64,000 nucleotides of DNA, from positions 47,595,910 through 47,659,909 of the forward strand of contig CM039464.1 in the NCBI GenBank assembly GCA_022414725.1, in the 5' to 3' direction. Under the pieces are notes generated by a model. The model was not told the origin of the DNA. It saw only the letters and a program-made list of their open reading frames with translations, and ran no database searches. Each line of letters begins with the position of its first letter. The stretch's first letter is position 1. Shown in pieces: positions 12,418 to 22,790 of the stretch. Origin of the DNA: Microglena sp. YARC (Eukaryota; Chlorophyta; Chlorophyceae; Chlamydomonadales; Chlamydomonadaceae). The translations under genes and the position numbers were made by a program.

Positions 12418-12664
12418 TGTTATAGACCGGTTCTCCCGGTCCAGCTAGAGTGTCTTGGGGCGCCAGGCCTTCCGCCTGGAAGCGTCCATAGTAGTGCCTC
12501 CACCTGTTAGGGCCGGCACCTACCGGCGGCAGTACCCTGAGGTACTGTCGCCTTTCCCTTCTTATCCTTTCCTTGTCGCTTGACAAGCTATCACGATTGT
12601 AAGCTCAGCGCCCTAGTCCATTCCCTGTGTCAGTACTAACGATATAATACTCCGGAAAGCTAAA
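12418..12664 (+). repeat. 3' LTR of Copia-1
   Basis: Second 247-bp LTR, preceded by the polypurine tract and followed by the TCTAA target duplication and a run of C. Confidence 0.95.
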
Positions 12665-13044
12665 TCTAACGCCCCCCCCCCCCCCCCCCAAACCACGGGG
12701 CCCTGCTTGAAACTGCTTGCAGCCCGCAACATGCAACAACCACAGTCCATTCCTCAATCTCTCAATTTCTGTATTTATTACCGACTATTTGCACCCAGGC
12801 GGGACGGCCACCCTCTAGTAACACCTTACATAGGATATTACCAATCTCTCCACCTTGGGGATCAGTCGCGAACACGTAGACAAACTCATCTCTAAGCTGC
12901 ACAGAAATATATTGCCTCCTGTACTAGCATTCTTGCCACACGTCGCATGAAGGAGTCCCTACCGCCCGGAGCGAGGGTGACACTTACTATGTCTGCCATG
13001 TATGGTGACTTTCCCCAGCTGCGGCGTATGTACGGGAGGGTCTC

Positions 13045-13290
13045 TTTAGATTTCCGGAGCGATATACCTTGAGCACTCTCACAGGGAAGGAACTAGGGCG
13101 TGTGCTTACAATCGTGATAGCATGTCAAGCGACATGGATGGTATAAGAAGGGAAAGGCGACAGTACCTCAGGGTACTGCCGCCGGTAGGTGCCGGCCCTA
13201 ACGGACGGAGGCACTACTATGGAAGCTTCCAGGCAGAAGGCCTGGCGCCCCAAGACACTCTAGCTGGACCGGGAGAACCGGTCTATAACA
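13045..13290 (-). mobile_element. Solo LTR of the Copia-1 family
   Basis: A single 246-bp LTR in reverse orientation (ends CTATAACA on the plus strand) is flanked by its own target duplication GTCTC at 13040-13044 and 13291-13295. It is clearly more diverged from the Copia-1 LTRs than they are from each other, so it marks an older insertion that lost its interior by LTR recombination. Confidence 0.92.
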
Positions 13291-13295
13291 GTCTC

Positions 13296-14700
13296 CTTAA
13301 TACCACGCCCCTCCAGACGTTTACTTTTTGTTTGTTTGAATAGGATGTGAAATAGGTGCAGATAGCCGTAGGGTAGTATCTACGTATCCTTCGTCTATTA
13401 AGGGCGCCTGGAGGCGCGTCCCGAATGAAATGATTCGATTTCTTAATTCAACGTATTTTAATCAATTTAATTGAATTGTATTTAATGTTGTGTTTTTTTA
13501 ATTCGATTATTTCCTTTCCATTTAATTTAATTAACGTGATTTGAATGCATGTAATTGCTTTAAATTGTATCAATTCGAATGAGATTAAATTTGAAGGGCG
13601 CCTGGAGGCTTTAAATTAATTGAATGCCAATGAATCGATTGATGATTTATCATTGTTAACTATAAAGTGACGAAAAATAGAGTTTTTGAAGGGTTGTTGA
13701 TTTTTAAGCAGTAATGAACGTTTCTGAAATCTAATGCATGTATGTAGATTGACTTTATTTTTAAGAATTTGATGCAAGAAAAATGAGGCCAATCAGGTGT
13801 CTGGTTGATTTTACGGAATGTGTACTAGGTATTGCATGTTTCGGCCCAGCCCGGACGTGAACGGTATGTCCCGTCCTCCTGAACGGTTTTTTTGGCCAGC
13901 GGCAGGTGGCGTGGCTTGCCCCCGCCCCGCCCCCGCCCCAGCCCCCGCCCCAGCCCCGCCCAGCCCCAGCCCCGGCCCCGGCCCCGCCCCAGCCCCGCCC
14001 CCGCCTCTGCCCCCGCCCGGTGGCCTCCGCCCCTGCCCCCTCCCCACGCACGGCCCTGAGGTGGGGTCCGTGGGCTAATTATAGCACTAGTGCCCTAGGG
14101 GATTGTTTCGTGCCTTGTGATGCTTACATGTTTCGACTCAAATTTTTGACGAGAATTCTGCTCCCAAACCTATATATACGCACATGTGTAAGTGGTTCAA
14201 ATTTGAAATGTTAGCTCAAAACACCCTTAAATCAAATTGTTAACCGTTAATTGTAGCTATTTGGCCCAACCTGAGCTCCTTTTCGTGAATTGCGATGCTC
14301 ATAGTCATATGTGCTTTGGTGAGAATTTTTCCGGTAAAAAAAATGTCTTATAATTCATCAAAAATATAGAATGTTCAACTTTTTTGATATTTTTCACCAA
14401 ACCTGAAAATTGGTTTGAGACACACGGACGAACGAACGAACGAACTAACGGACATTTTAATGGGGCTAATCCCTTCTTCAAAAAATCTGGAGATTTGTTT
14501 CATTCGGATACATTTGCATCTCGTACTGAAGGGGCGAGGTGGAGCTTCGAGAGAAGTGTCTCACTTTCTCTAAGCATCCAGGAGACGCGTCTCATGGATA
14601 GTTATCACAAAATCCAAGCGACACCTTAATATGCTATACGCCATGGGGATACGTAATAGACAGTAGTATCGGTCGTAAGAGGGAGCGGACGAAGCAAGGA
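13296..14700. other. Intergenic stretch, no gene seen
   Basis: AT-rich DNA with AATTCGAT / TTTAATT words and two copies of GGGCGCCTGGAGGC (13402, 13595), then a strongly C-rich simple repeat (about 13918-14040, GCCCCAGCCCC units) and an ACGA tetranucleotide run near 14428. Proline- and glycine-rich reading frames over the C-rich part are low-complexity artefacts. Confidence 0.5.
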
Positions 14701-14704
14701 CCGA

Positions 14705-15650
14705 CAAGGTGCCAATCGCTAAGTTCGTAAAATGCTGTTTCATTAAAATCTCTTGGATTGGGATAATGGCTAAGGTATTCTTACAGAGAGTCAAGCACTC
14801 AAGCCTATTCATAGGCGTGAACACGGGGGTGACCGCCCTTGTGTTGGATTGGACCAATTGGACCAAGGGATCCGCTGGGGATGGGGATGGGGATGGTTAT
14901 CCCCGCCGTAACTAGGTTTGTTTTGTGTGCGGTGTGCGGTGTGTGGTGTGTGCTTGTTACCGCCCCTCCACGGGTAGCGACTTCGGTACAACAGCCGTAC
15001 TGCCGGGTGCGCCAAACGGATGCGCCAAACGGATGCGCCAAACGGATGCGCCAAACGGGTGCGCCAAACGGAAGCGCTGGGGAACCTAAAGGTTCGCCCT
15101 ACAAATTGCATGTGGACCGCACCAACTGACGTTTGCAAACGGCAGGCAGCTCGAGAAACTCGCAAATACAGTCACCTCTATTCCGACTCGAAGCAAATTT
15201 CAGACAAGTTGTATTAGCAGTCACGTCACCTCATCTTCCAGGTACATTTAAGTCAAACTACGCCCCAAACCGCTTGACGTTAGGATTCGGCAGTCAAGTC
15301 ATCTCGAAGGAGACTGCCTAGGCACAGCCGGAGGGTGCACAGCCCCAGTTTATGAGGTAACGCGCAACTGTATACCAAAGCGCGGTAAACGAGACATACG
15401 CTCCGCAAGAACAGCCACGAGGGCAGCAACAAGGTTACGCACACCGCACACCAAACAACCCTAGCTCCCCATCCCCAGCGGATCCCCATACCTAACACGA
15501 GGGCAGCAACAAGGTTACACACACCGCACACCGCACATAAAACAGCCCTAGTTACCGCCCCTCCATGGTTACAGCATTGCTACCCATCCCCATCCCCAGC
15601 CACCAGCGGATCCCTTCACTATAAATAAAACAGCATTTTACGAACTGGAA
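14705..15650. repeat. Large imperfect inverted-repeat (foldback) region
   Basis: GTTCGTAAAATGCTGTTT at about 14725 returns as its complement near 15627. GGGATCCGCTGGGGATGGGG and the CGGTGTGCGGTGTG block (14868-14950) return inverted at 15415-15605, partly duplicated. Between the arms lies a 13-bp tandem repeat. This resembles a foldback transposon, but no target duplication was identified. Confidence 0.45.
15008..15075. repeat. 13-bp tandem repeat, five copies
   Basis: Five near-perfect units of TGCGCCAAACGGA sit inside the foldback region. Confidence 0.85.
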
Positions 15651-15928
15651 TTTGGCTTGGAAAATTCTGCGAACCCACCTCGTAAAATTTGGGGCGCTAT
15701 TTCGTAAAGATTGGACACCCCATTGTAATTGAAGGTTCACGAACTAGGATTTGATGGTTCGTAAACGTAATGGTGCTGGTTCGTAAAATACCGGGCACCC
15801 TTCGTGGAATAAGCCTCCTTGATTACAGGGAATCTGGTCCCGGATTGTATAGGGGATTTGGTCCCGGATTGTAGTATTTAATACTGGACTGACCCTTTTC
15901 TTATTCTGTAAATTCGGGACCTGGGCTC

Positions 15929-16230
15929 TATCAGCTTGGATAACACTCCGGAGAGTGGACTTAGTGTGTGCAGCACGCCAATCTATAAATGCGGAGACGA
16001 GAATAAATATTACAAAAGATAGTGGAACCATAAAGGGACACCAGCGGAGGAAAGGGGGGCGGTAGCCTGGAACCTGATCAGGGTACAGGTTAGACAGCGC
16101 GTGTCAGAAGAACCGATGACGCAGTCAACAGTAAGCTGACATAGTACTGTCAGGACCGATAGTTCTAAGGAAGTACATAAGTAGTCACCAAGTCATAAAA
16201 CGCGTGAGAGCACCGCAATTCATGCTGACA
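15929..16230 (-). repeat. 3' LTR of Copia-2
   Basis: 302 bp, same as the 5' LTR by eye. It is preceded, in element orientation, by a short purine-rich tract (AGGTGGAG). The 16231-16557 spacer to pol holds a 20-base A run and a short direct repeat with CTCCACCTATG. Confidence 0.93.
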
Positions 16231-16557
16231 CTCCACCTATGACACAGGTGACATACAATACTACTTCTCCACCTATGGCACTGGTGACATAGAACTATAT
16301 GTAACAGATTGAAAAAAAAAAAAAAAAAAAAATCAAAGAACTCCGAAAATTCGAGAGAACTTCAAATGGAAACCCAAAGGTTTATAGGAAGGAATGAAAC
16401 ACGGCAAAAACCAAAATTTGCCAAGTTAGAAAAGGATGAAAACCGAATATCAAAGATGGGTAACAACGGTATAGAAAACCCGATCCGGGAATAGGAACCT
16501 AATGCCATACAATGATAACCAAAGAAACCGATGTAACAAAAAAAAAAATTATATACC

Positions 16558-19500
16558 CTAAGAAGAAGCGGTCATCCCAAGCATCCGCATAAACCTCCAG
16601 AACACAGCAGGATCAAGGGGCTTGGTGAAGGGGTCAGCACAGTTGTCCTTGGTGTTAACATAGGCAACATCTAGTGAACCGTCCTCCACCAGCTCCTTGA
16701 TGTAGTGATGAATAACATCAATGTGCTTGCTGCGAGGGAGGAGCTGCCAGTCATTGGCCCATCTCAGAGACCCTATGTTGTCACCCTGAATGGTAACTAA
16801 ATCACAAGGCAGACCCAGATCCACCCTCAACTTCTTCAACCATTGCACCTCCCTGGCAGCCTGAGACAGGGCCTGATACTCAGCCTCACAAGAGCTAATG
16901 GCAACTGTAGGCTGCCTCTTGCTCATCCAGTTCACTATGCACCCTCCAGCCAGGACAGCAAAGCCAGTCTGAGATCTCCTGTCAGACCCATCATCAGCAA
17001 AGGATGAGTCACTAAAGACAGTAAAAGAGAAATCAGGGCTGTGTGTGTAAGTGAGTCCCAGGTGGGAATGTGACCTCAAATACAAAAGCAAACGCTTGGC
17101 TGCCCCCCACAGGGGGACGGTAGGGTGAGCAGAAAACCTGGACAGGTAGCTCACAGCAAAGGCAATATCAGGCCTGGTGCAAGTAGCCAGGTATAGCAAA
17201 GCACCAACAAGAGAGAGGTACTGGCTATTAGAGGACAGGGGTTCTCCAGGTGGGTCAGTGACGGTGGACTTGTCCATGGGGGCACCAAACCTGGGCTTGG
17301 CAGCAGCAGTCAGACCAAACTGCTCCACCAGATCAACAATGTAGGAGTGCTGGGAGAGGTTGATCTGAACACACCTGCCGTCAGAGTCAAGTGTACAAGC
17401 CATGTCCAAGGAGAGGAACTGAACCGGCACACCCATCTCTTTGACCTCCCAGCCAGCTTTCTCCATAGCCTTGATCAGCAAAACATACCTATCCAGCTCA
17501 CTAAAAGCACAGATAAAATCATCAACATAGGTTAGGACATAGCCCCACCCACCATTAGAATCCCTCCTAAAATACAGAGCAGGTTCCGCCTTGCACATAA
17601 TAAAACCATGTGCAACCAAAACCCGCTTGACATCCATACTCCAAGCCCTGGGCGCCTGTTTCAAACCATAAAGGGACTTGATCAGCTTGCACACAAGGGG
17701 AACACCGTTAGGACCAAGTACCTTATAGCCCTCAGGCTGGTGGCAGTACAGGTCCAGACCAGGTTCAAGGGGAGCATTCAGAAATGCAGTCTTGATGTCC
17801 AGCTGCCGAACAAACATCTTCCTATGAGTGATGGCAGCCAGGAGCACCCTCAGACCTGCTTTAGAAGAAACGGGGGCATATACATTATGAAAATCCAACC
17901 CAGGACGCTGCAAAAAACCACGAACCACAAAACGTGCCTTGAAGCGAATAGAACCATCAACCCCAACCTTCTTCACAAATAACCACCTGCCAGACAGGAC
18001 CCTCTGTTTAGGAGGCAGTGGAGTGAGCGCCCAAGTGCCATGGGCATGTAGGGACGCCATCTCATCCTTCATAGCAAGGAGCCATTGATCCCTGTCAGGG
18101 TTGGTGGGAAGCATGGCAGCTTTGAAGGTCAGTTCAGTGGAAGTGGAAATGTATGCTCCCACGTACAAGCAGTGTACTTGTACATGAGCAGCGGGGATAT
18201 CAGCAGTATCAGCAGTAACCGGTAGTATAGCCCCCAGTGCAGAACTACTGCCTGGTTGAACAGGGCCGGCCTTATTTGCCTCTATATCAACGAAGCCTGG
18301 GTCGACCGGAACACCCCAGCCATACGCAGTATCGGAACCCGACCAGTGTTCCAGATCATCACTTGCACTATCGGCAACGGCTACATCATCACATGGGCTT
18401 GACCCGAGTAATCCACCAGGGACGACAGGAGGCGTCTGAATGAACGACACCCGCGAGCCATCCGAGGTGGTCGGAGGTTGGCGACTATTAGTCAATGGAC
18501 CTGATCCAGGTACCACTATGATCGAAGGCTGTCGTAATCCTAAATCTTCACCGACGAAATGTGGCGCAGAGGAGGGCCTGGCGACCCCCTGCGATTCGGC
18601 TAAGATTTTATCTGAAAGAACTGCAGAATCTCGCCCGCCCAGTGCCTTCACACACAATACAGCACCATCAGCCCCTGACCTGGGACGCAAGGTCATCCCA
18701 TGATCAGGGCAGCGGTCGACAATTGGGGTTAGCAAAGGGTCAAGGGAATTAACCGTAGGCACAGGCATATGTCCGTTGATAGCGGCAGGGATGCGAGAGA
18801 CATACGGCGACCCGTCATAGGGAGATAGCCCAGGAATACAGTTATGATCAAACTGCTCATAGAAGAGTACATCACGACTCTCTACTACCTGGCGCAACTT
18901 AGGAACCCAAACAAAATAACCCTTACTCACCAGGGAATACCCAAACAGTCTACCAGATAACGCCCTTTCGTCCAGCTTGTTGCGCTTCTTCCCATTGACT
19001 AACGTAACGTAGCAAGGGCATCCGAACACGCGCAACATCGACACATCAGGCTGAACCCCAAAGAAAAGCTCATGAGGAGTCCTATCTCCCTGATTGGGCA
19101 AGCGATTACGAAGGTAACACGCAGCTAGGAAGGCATAGGGCCAGAAAGACTTAGTTAGCTTAGACTCCAGGTGGATGCTCCTAGCTATAGACTGTAAGAC
19201 CCCATTGTACCTCTCCACAGTTGCATTCTGCTGTGCAGTGTATGCCAAAGATAACTCATGCACTGCCCCAACCGATATCAGCCAATCCTCAAACCACTTT
19301 ACTATAAACTCCTTAGCCCTGTCAGACCTCAGGCACTTAAAGGCAAACCCGTGCAGCTGATTCATCCATCTGAGGATGATAGTCTGAACTGCTAAGGGAG
19401 CTTCATCCCTGGTCCTCAAGCACAACACTTCAGCATAGCCAGAGTGTTGGTCTGTGAGGCACAGAATATAAAACTCCCCACGCAGACCTCTAATATGAAC

Positions 19501-20220
19501 TGGCCCCATGATGTCCAAATGAAGGCGTTGGAGAGGTGCATTGATCGGAGTAGTGCTTGCTTTAGGAAAAGGGAGACGTTTGCCCTTAGCCTTTTGACAA
19601 GCATCACAAGGGATCTTAGCCAGTTTTTGAACCTGGTTGAGTGAGAGGGGTAAGTTCTTAACCATACCCTTCTTGACAAGTCTGTGCATGGCATCATAGC
19701 CGGGGTGACCCAGCCGCCTATGCCACAGCCATTCAGGAGTGGTAGGGATAACAACTCCACCGTCCTCATCAACATCAAGTGCAAAAGCTGGGTAATTGTC
19801 AGCACCAAACGAACAGCCACTGGTGGTGTAACAAGGCCTACATGCAAACTTGTAAACACCATCACTGGAGGCAGGAAAGGACCAGAGAATAGAAGAGCCC
19901 TGAGTGGCAGTGCAACTAATACTATCAAAAGAAATCTTGCAGTGGAGAGAATGAGCCACAGCATTTACTGACAGGAGGTTCACCGGACAGTGAGGTATGT
20001 AGAGAACATTAGTTAGACTGATTGGTGTTGGTAACCAATCACTACATAACTCAATGGATCCCTTACCTACTGCCCGTTGAACCACACCATCACCAAATCG
20101 AACTGATGGCAGATTCAGTGGAACATCAAACACAGTGAACAAAGATCTATCACCTGTGATGGACATTCCAGCTCCAGAATCCACATGCCAGACACCCTCA
20201 GACAGGCTCGGACTACACAC
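16558..20220 (-). CDS. Copia-2 pol polyprotein (protease, integrase, RT, RNase H)
   Basis: An uninterrupted frame of 1220 codons. In order: aspartic protease with HVDSGAGMSITGD (residues ~12-24), integrase zinc-binding domain (HRRLGHPGYDAMHRLVKKGM, then CDAC), integrase core with LDIMGPV, RSDRAKEF and the ATVERYNG block, reverse transcriptase with the RFKARFVVRGFLQRPG and LYGLKQAPRAW blocks and catalytic YVDDF, then RNase H with SCEAEYQALSQAA and the SKHIDVIHHY block. This is the Ty1/copia order. The ATG at 20220 is only nominal: the frame is open back to a UAG at 20266-20268 that ends gag, so pol is probably made as a gag-pol fusion. Confidence 0.95.
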   Translation of the reverse strand: MCSPSLSEGVWHVDSGAGMSITGDRSLFTVFDVPLNLPSVRFGDGVVQRAVGKGSIELCSDWLPTPISLTNVLYIPHCPVNLLSVNAVAHSLHCKISFDSISCTATQGSSILWSFPASSDGVYKFACRPCYTTSGCSFGADNYPAFALDVDEDGGVVIPTTPEWLWHRRLGHPGYDAMHRLVKKGMVKNLPLSLNQVQKLAKIPCDACQKAKGKRLPFPKASTTPINAPLQRLHLDIMGPVHIRGLRGEFYILCLTDQHSGYAEVLCLRTRDEAPLAVQTIILRWMNQLHGFAFKCLRSDRAKEFIVKWFEDWLISVGAVHELSLAYTAQQNATVERYNGVLQSIARSIHLESKLTKSFWPYAFLAACYLRNRLPNQGDRTPHELFFGVQPDVSMLRVFGCPCYVTLVNGKKRNKLDERALSGRLFGYSLVSKGYFVWVPKLRQVVESRDVLFYEQFDHNCIPGLSPYDGSPYVSRIPAAINGHMPVPTVNSLDPLLTPIVDRCPDHGMTLRPRSGADGAVLCVKALGGRDSAVLSDKILAESQGVARPSSAPHFVGEDLGLRQPSIIVVPGSGPLTNSRQPPTTSDGSRVSFIQTPPVVPGGLLGSSPCDDVAVADSASDDLEHWSGSDTAYGWGVPVDPGFVDIEANKAGPVQPGSSSALGAILPVTADTADIPAAHVQVHCLYVGAYISTSTELTFKAAMLPTNPDRDQWLLAMKDEMASLHAHGTWALTPLPPKQRVLSGRWLFVKKVGVDGSIRFKARFVVRGFLQRPGLDFHNVYAPVSSKAGLRVLLAAITHRKMFVRQLDIKTAFLNAPLEPGLDLYCHQPEGYKVLGPNGVPLVCKLIKSLYGLKQAPRAWSMDVKRVLVAHGFIMCKAEPALYFRRDSNGGWGYVLTYVDDFICAFSELDRYVLLIKAMEKAGWEVKEMGVPVQFLSLDMACTLDSDGRCVQINLSQHSYIVDLVEQFGLTAAAKPRFGAPMDKSTVTDPPGEPLSSNSQYLSLVGALLYLATCTRPDIAFAVSYLSRFSAHPTVPLWGAAKRLLLYLRSHSHLGLTYTHSPDFSFTVFSDSSFADDGSDRRSQTGFAVLAGGCIVNWMSKRQPTVAISSCEAEYQALSQAAREVQWLKKLRVDLGLPCDLVTIQGDNIGSLRWANDWQLLPRSKHIDVIHHYIKELVEDGSLDVAYVNTKDNCADPFTKPLDPAVFWRFMRMLGMTASS

Positions 20221-20259
20221 ATTTGAGAACCTAGAGGTGCAGGAGAATAGGACAGGGCT

Positions 20260-20268
20260 TACCTGCTA
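20260..20268 (-). promoter_or_regulatory. Candidate UAG readthrough site between gag and pol of Copia-2
   Basis: In element orientation the sequence is CAG AAG TAG CAG GTA AGC. Gag and pol are in the same frame on either side of the TAG, and the six bases after it (CAGGTA) fit the CARNBA context known to promote stop readthrough in tobamovirus-like signals and yeast assays. CAG|GTAAGC is also a perfect 5' splice site, so splicing is an alternative. Confidence 0.6.
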
Positions 20269-22446
20269 CTTCTGCATAGCAAACCCATCAATTTGAGCCT
20301 GCAAGGAAGACAATTGCTTTGGAGTAAGGTGACCTGGAAGGGCCAGGTTAGCAGGCAACGGTGAAGGAAGCGTTGGTTCTGCACGACCAGGGACCCTTCG
20401 CAGGGCAGGGAACTTCGTCCAGCAACGGTCCTCCGAGTGACCATCCTTGTGGGGGCATGGTCCCCAGGTGCATTCCAGGCGCCTCTTGTTCGACCCAGAA
20501 CCACCACCAGTCTTCTGCCGCCGCTGAAATGCAGCATTAGCAGGAAACTGAGGAGCGGTCCGGGACCAACCAGGATGCCTGGAATCCGACTGAGGGAGCG
20601 CTATGTTAAGAATATCTAGCTGCCTATATTCCTCTAGACAGGACCAGTACTCAACAGGTTGCTGGTTGTATATCAGGATACCATACTTAATCCGCAGCGT
20701 TTCGAACCGGGGCAGACTCGCACCTTGAACTATAATGCCCATGGCGTGACGCTGAGTCTGCGGAAACCCAGCACTGCGCAGGTCAGTGCACATACCGCGA
20801 ACCCGACGAAAGAAAGCGTCAACGTGCTCATGAGTGCCCATGACCGAAGCATGATACTCCTTCAGCAAGTGAGGGACACGCGAGGCAAGGGCATCGGACT
20901 GCTGCCTCCGGATATGCAAAAAAGATATCCCGAGGTGAAGCAAAGTCCCTATACACCTTGACTAGGGCATCCGTCATGTTGGCAAGCATCATGGATAAGA
21001 TCATGAACTCTTGGCGGGGTAGGGTAAGCGCACTGAAACCCAACAGTGCAGGATCGACACTAGACTCACCATGAGAGGCCGAAGTTCCAGCAGCAGGAGG
21101 AGCACACCGAGGAGCTAAAGACTCACGAATCGCCAGAAAATACTCAGCAGCAAGACCAGCGTCATAAGCGCGCTGGTCATCTAAGTTCCTGATGAGATCT
21201 AGGGAACGCGCAACACGCACAATGAGCTCGAAATCAGGACGAACAGGACAGAAAGGGAGTGGCACCTTAACAAACTGGTAACCTCGCAGGTCACTGTTCC
21301 TACGCCCAACCCCTCCAGAGGTCACACCATTAGCAGGAGGGCAGTTAATCCCTGGCATAACAGGTCCCAGAAAAGCCCGACACTCTAGACCTAGCTCAGA
21401 ATAAGCCATCACACGCCTAGGCCTAGGGCGACCCTTGCTATCAACCATAGCCTGAGTGGCAGTCATATCCAGCCTACCGTACAGAGTGTGGTCCAAGGAT
21501 TCCCCAGCATGTTGAGCTTGGCGGATAAGACGGCATTCCTGCAGGGATAGACGCAGAGGATGTCCGCCATCGAGCAGATGCTCCCAGGAGTCGCATGACA
21601 GCGAAGGAGGCACATATGGCGGAGGGCCAGGAGCAGGGGGCTGCTCCACAGGCGGAGGCGGGGGTGGAGGGGGCTCCTGCGAAGGGCCAGCAAAGGATGC
21701 GCGGCCAGCAGCAGCAACAGAAGCCTCTCGAGCACGAGTATTGTAGCCAGATAGACCTCGGTCCGGAGGCAAGGTGAAAGACGCAGACTTCTGCATCAAA
21801 GACGGCCTGGCCACCTCCGGGTGGACAGGTGGAAGGGGCGCAAGCAGAGGCGCAGAGACTGGATCAGGCTTAAACTCCGGGGAAGGCGCAAGAGCAGGTG
21901 CCGACATAGGCTCATACACAGGAGAGACGGTAGAATTGAACACTCGAGTAGCAGTGGAAGGAGTGACTCCACCGAAGTCACCACTCATAGCACTCTGCAG
22001 ATCTTCATCACCATCATCAGAGTCATCAGCATAGCCATCTGCACGGCGATGACGAGCAAGTTCTTGATAGTCGTAGTCAAAACGGGCATCAGGAGGAGGA
22101 GGCGCCCTTGCGTACTGGATAATCTGAGTGGAAGCACAGCAGAGTCGCATCAGAACGTCCTCAATCTCAGGAGAGAGACGTCGGACAGTAGCAGAAGGAG
22201 CCGTAAAGGTGGAGGATTGATTTGGGGGGTTACTTCCACGATGGCGGAAGGACTCTCATGACCGCTAGCAGAGGCAGCTGGTGCACAGACGTCTAGCCAA
22301 TCATCAAGAGGACCCGGGTCCTCCTTAGGAAGGACACGGTCGCAGCCATTGCTGATAATGACACTGCGCATCCCGCGCGTCCAAGATTCTCCATTCTTGT
22401 CGTGGAGTTTCTCAAAATTAGCGGGAGGCCCTCGCGGAAGTTGCAT
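20266..22446 (-). pseudogene. Copia-2 gag, two frame breaks
   Basis: Three frames join to one gag: from ATG 22446, then a frame that continues through 22150-20828, then one ending at 20266. The frame changes lie at or near a run of six C (G on the plus strand, 22224-22229) and a run of six T (A on the plus strand, 20918-20923). The last part carries a zinc-knuckle-like motif CTWGPCPHKDGHSEDRC, of form CX4CX5HX4C instead of the usual CX2CX4HX4C. The middle is proline-rich. Because the LTRs are identical, the two homopolymer breaks may be assembly indels; programmed shifting is less likely. Confidence 0.8.
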
Positions 22447-22483
22447 CGCAAAGCAGTGGTAATAAATGAGGGACCGTATAACC

Positions 22484-22785
22484 TATCAGCTTGGATAACA
22501 CTCCGGAGAGTGGACTTAGTGTGTGCAGCACGCCAATCTATAAATGCGGAGACGAGAATAAATATTACAAAAGATAGTGGAACCATAAAGGGACACCAGC
22601 GGAGGAAAGGGGGGCGGTAGCCTGGAACCTGATCAGGGTACAGGTTAGACAGCGCGTGTCAGAAGAACCGATGACGCAGTCAACAGTAAGCTGACATAGT
22701 ACTGTCAGGACCGATAGTTCTAAGGAAGTACATAAGTAGTCACCAAGTCATAAAACGCGTGAGAGCACCGCAATTCATGCTGACA
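22484..22785 (-). repeat. 5' LTR of Copia-2
   Basis: 302-bp LTR beginning TGTCAGC in element orientation, with the target duplication GGCTC outside it. A short leader (22483-22447) separates it from the gag start. Confidence 0.93.
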
Positions 22786-22790
22786 GGCTC

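Larger units (their letters stand above)
7466..12664 (+). mobile_element. Copia-1: complete Ty1/copia LTR retrotransposon
   Basis: A 5199-bp element is bounded by two 247-bp LTRs (TGTTATAG...GCTAAA) and a 5-bp target duplication TCTAA (7461-7465 and 12665-12669). A purine tract (GGGGGGA) sits directly before the 3' LTR and GGTTAT directly after the 5' LTR. The order protease, integrase, reverse transcriptase, RNase H is that of Ty1/copia. The LTRs differ at only two positions by eye, so insertion was recent, yet the coding region is broken in about five places. Confidence 0.95.
15929..22785 (-). mobile_element. Copia-2: young complete Ty1/copia LTR retrotransposon
   Basis: A 6857-bp element on the minus strand has two 302-bp LTRs (TGTCAGC...GCTGATA in its own orientation) that look identical by eye, and a 5-bp target duplication GGCTC (15924-15928 and 22786-22790). 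GGTTAT directly follows the 5' LTR. Gag is at 22446-20266 and an intact 1220-codon pol frame at 20220-16558. Identical LTRs mean a very recent insertion, and this is the best candidate in the window for an active element. Confidence 0.95.

Noticed and set aside
13761..14214. Overlapping Gly/Ala- and Pro-rich reading frames
   Set aside because: They are forced by a C-rich simple repeat. No start context, domain or splice structure is seen.
16309..16494. A small lysine-rich gene beginning in an A run
   Set aside because: It lies in the 3' spacer of Copia-2 and its start is a 20-base homopolymer.
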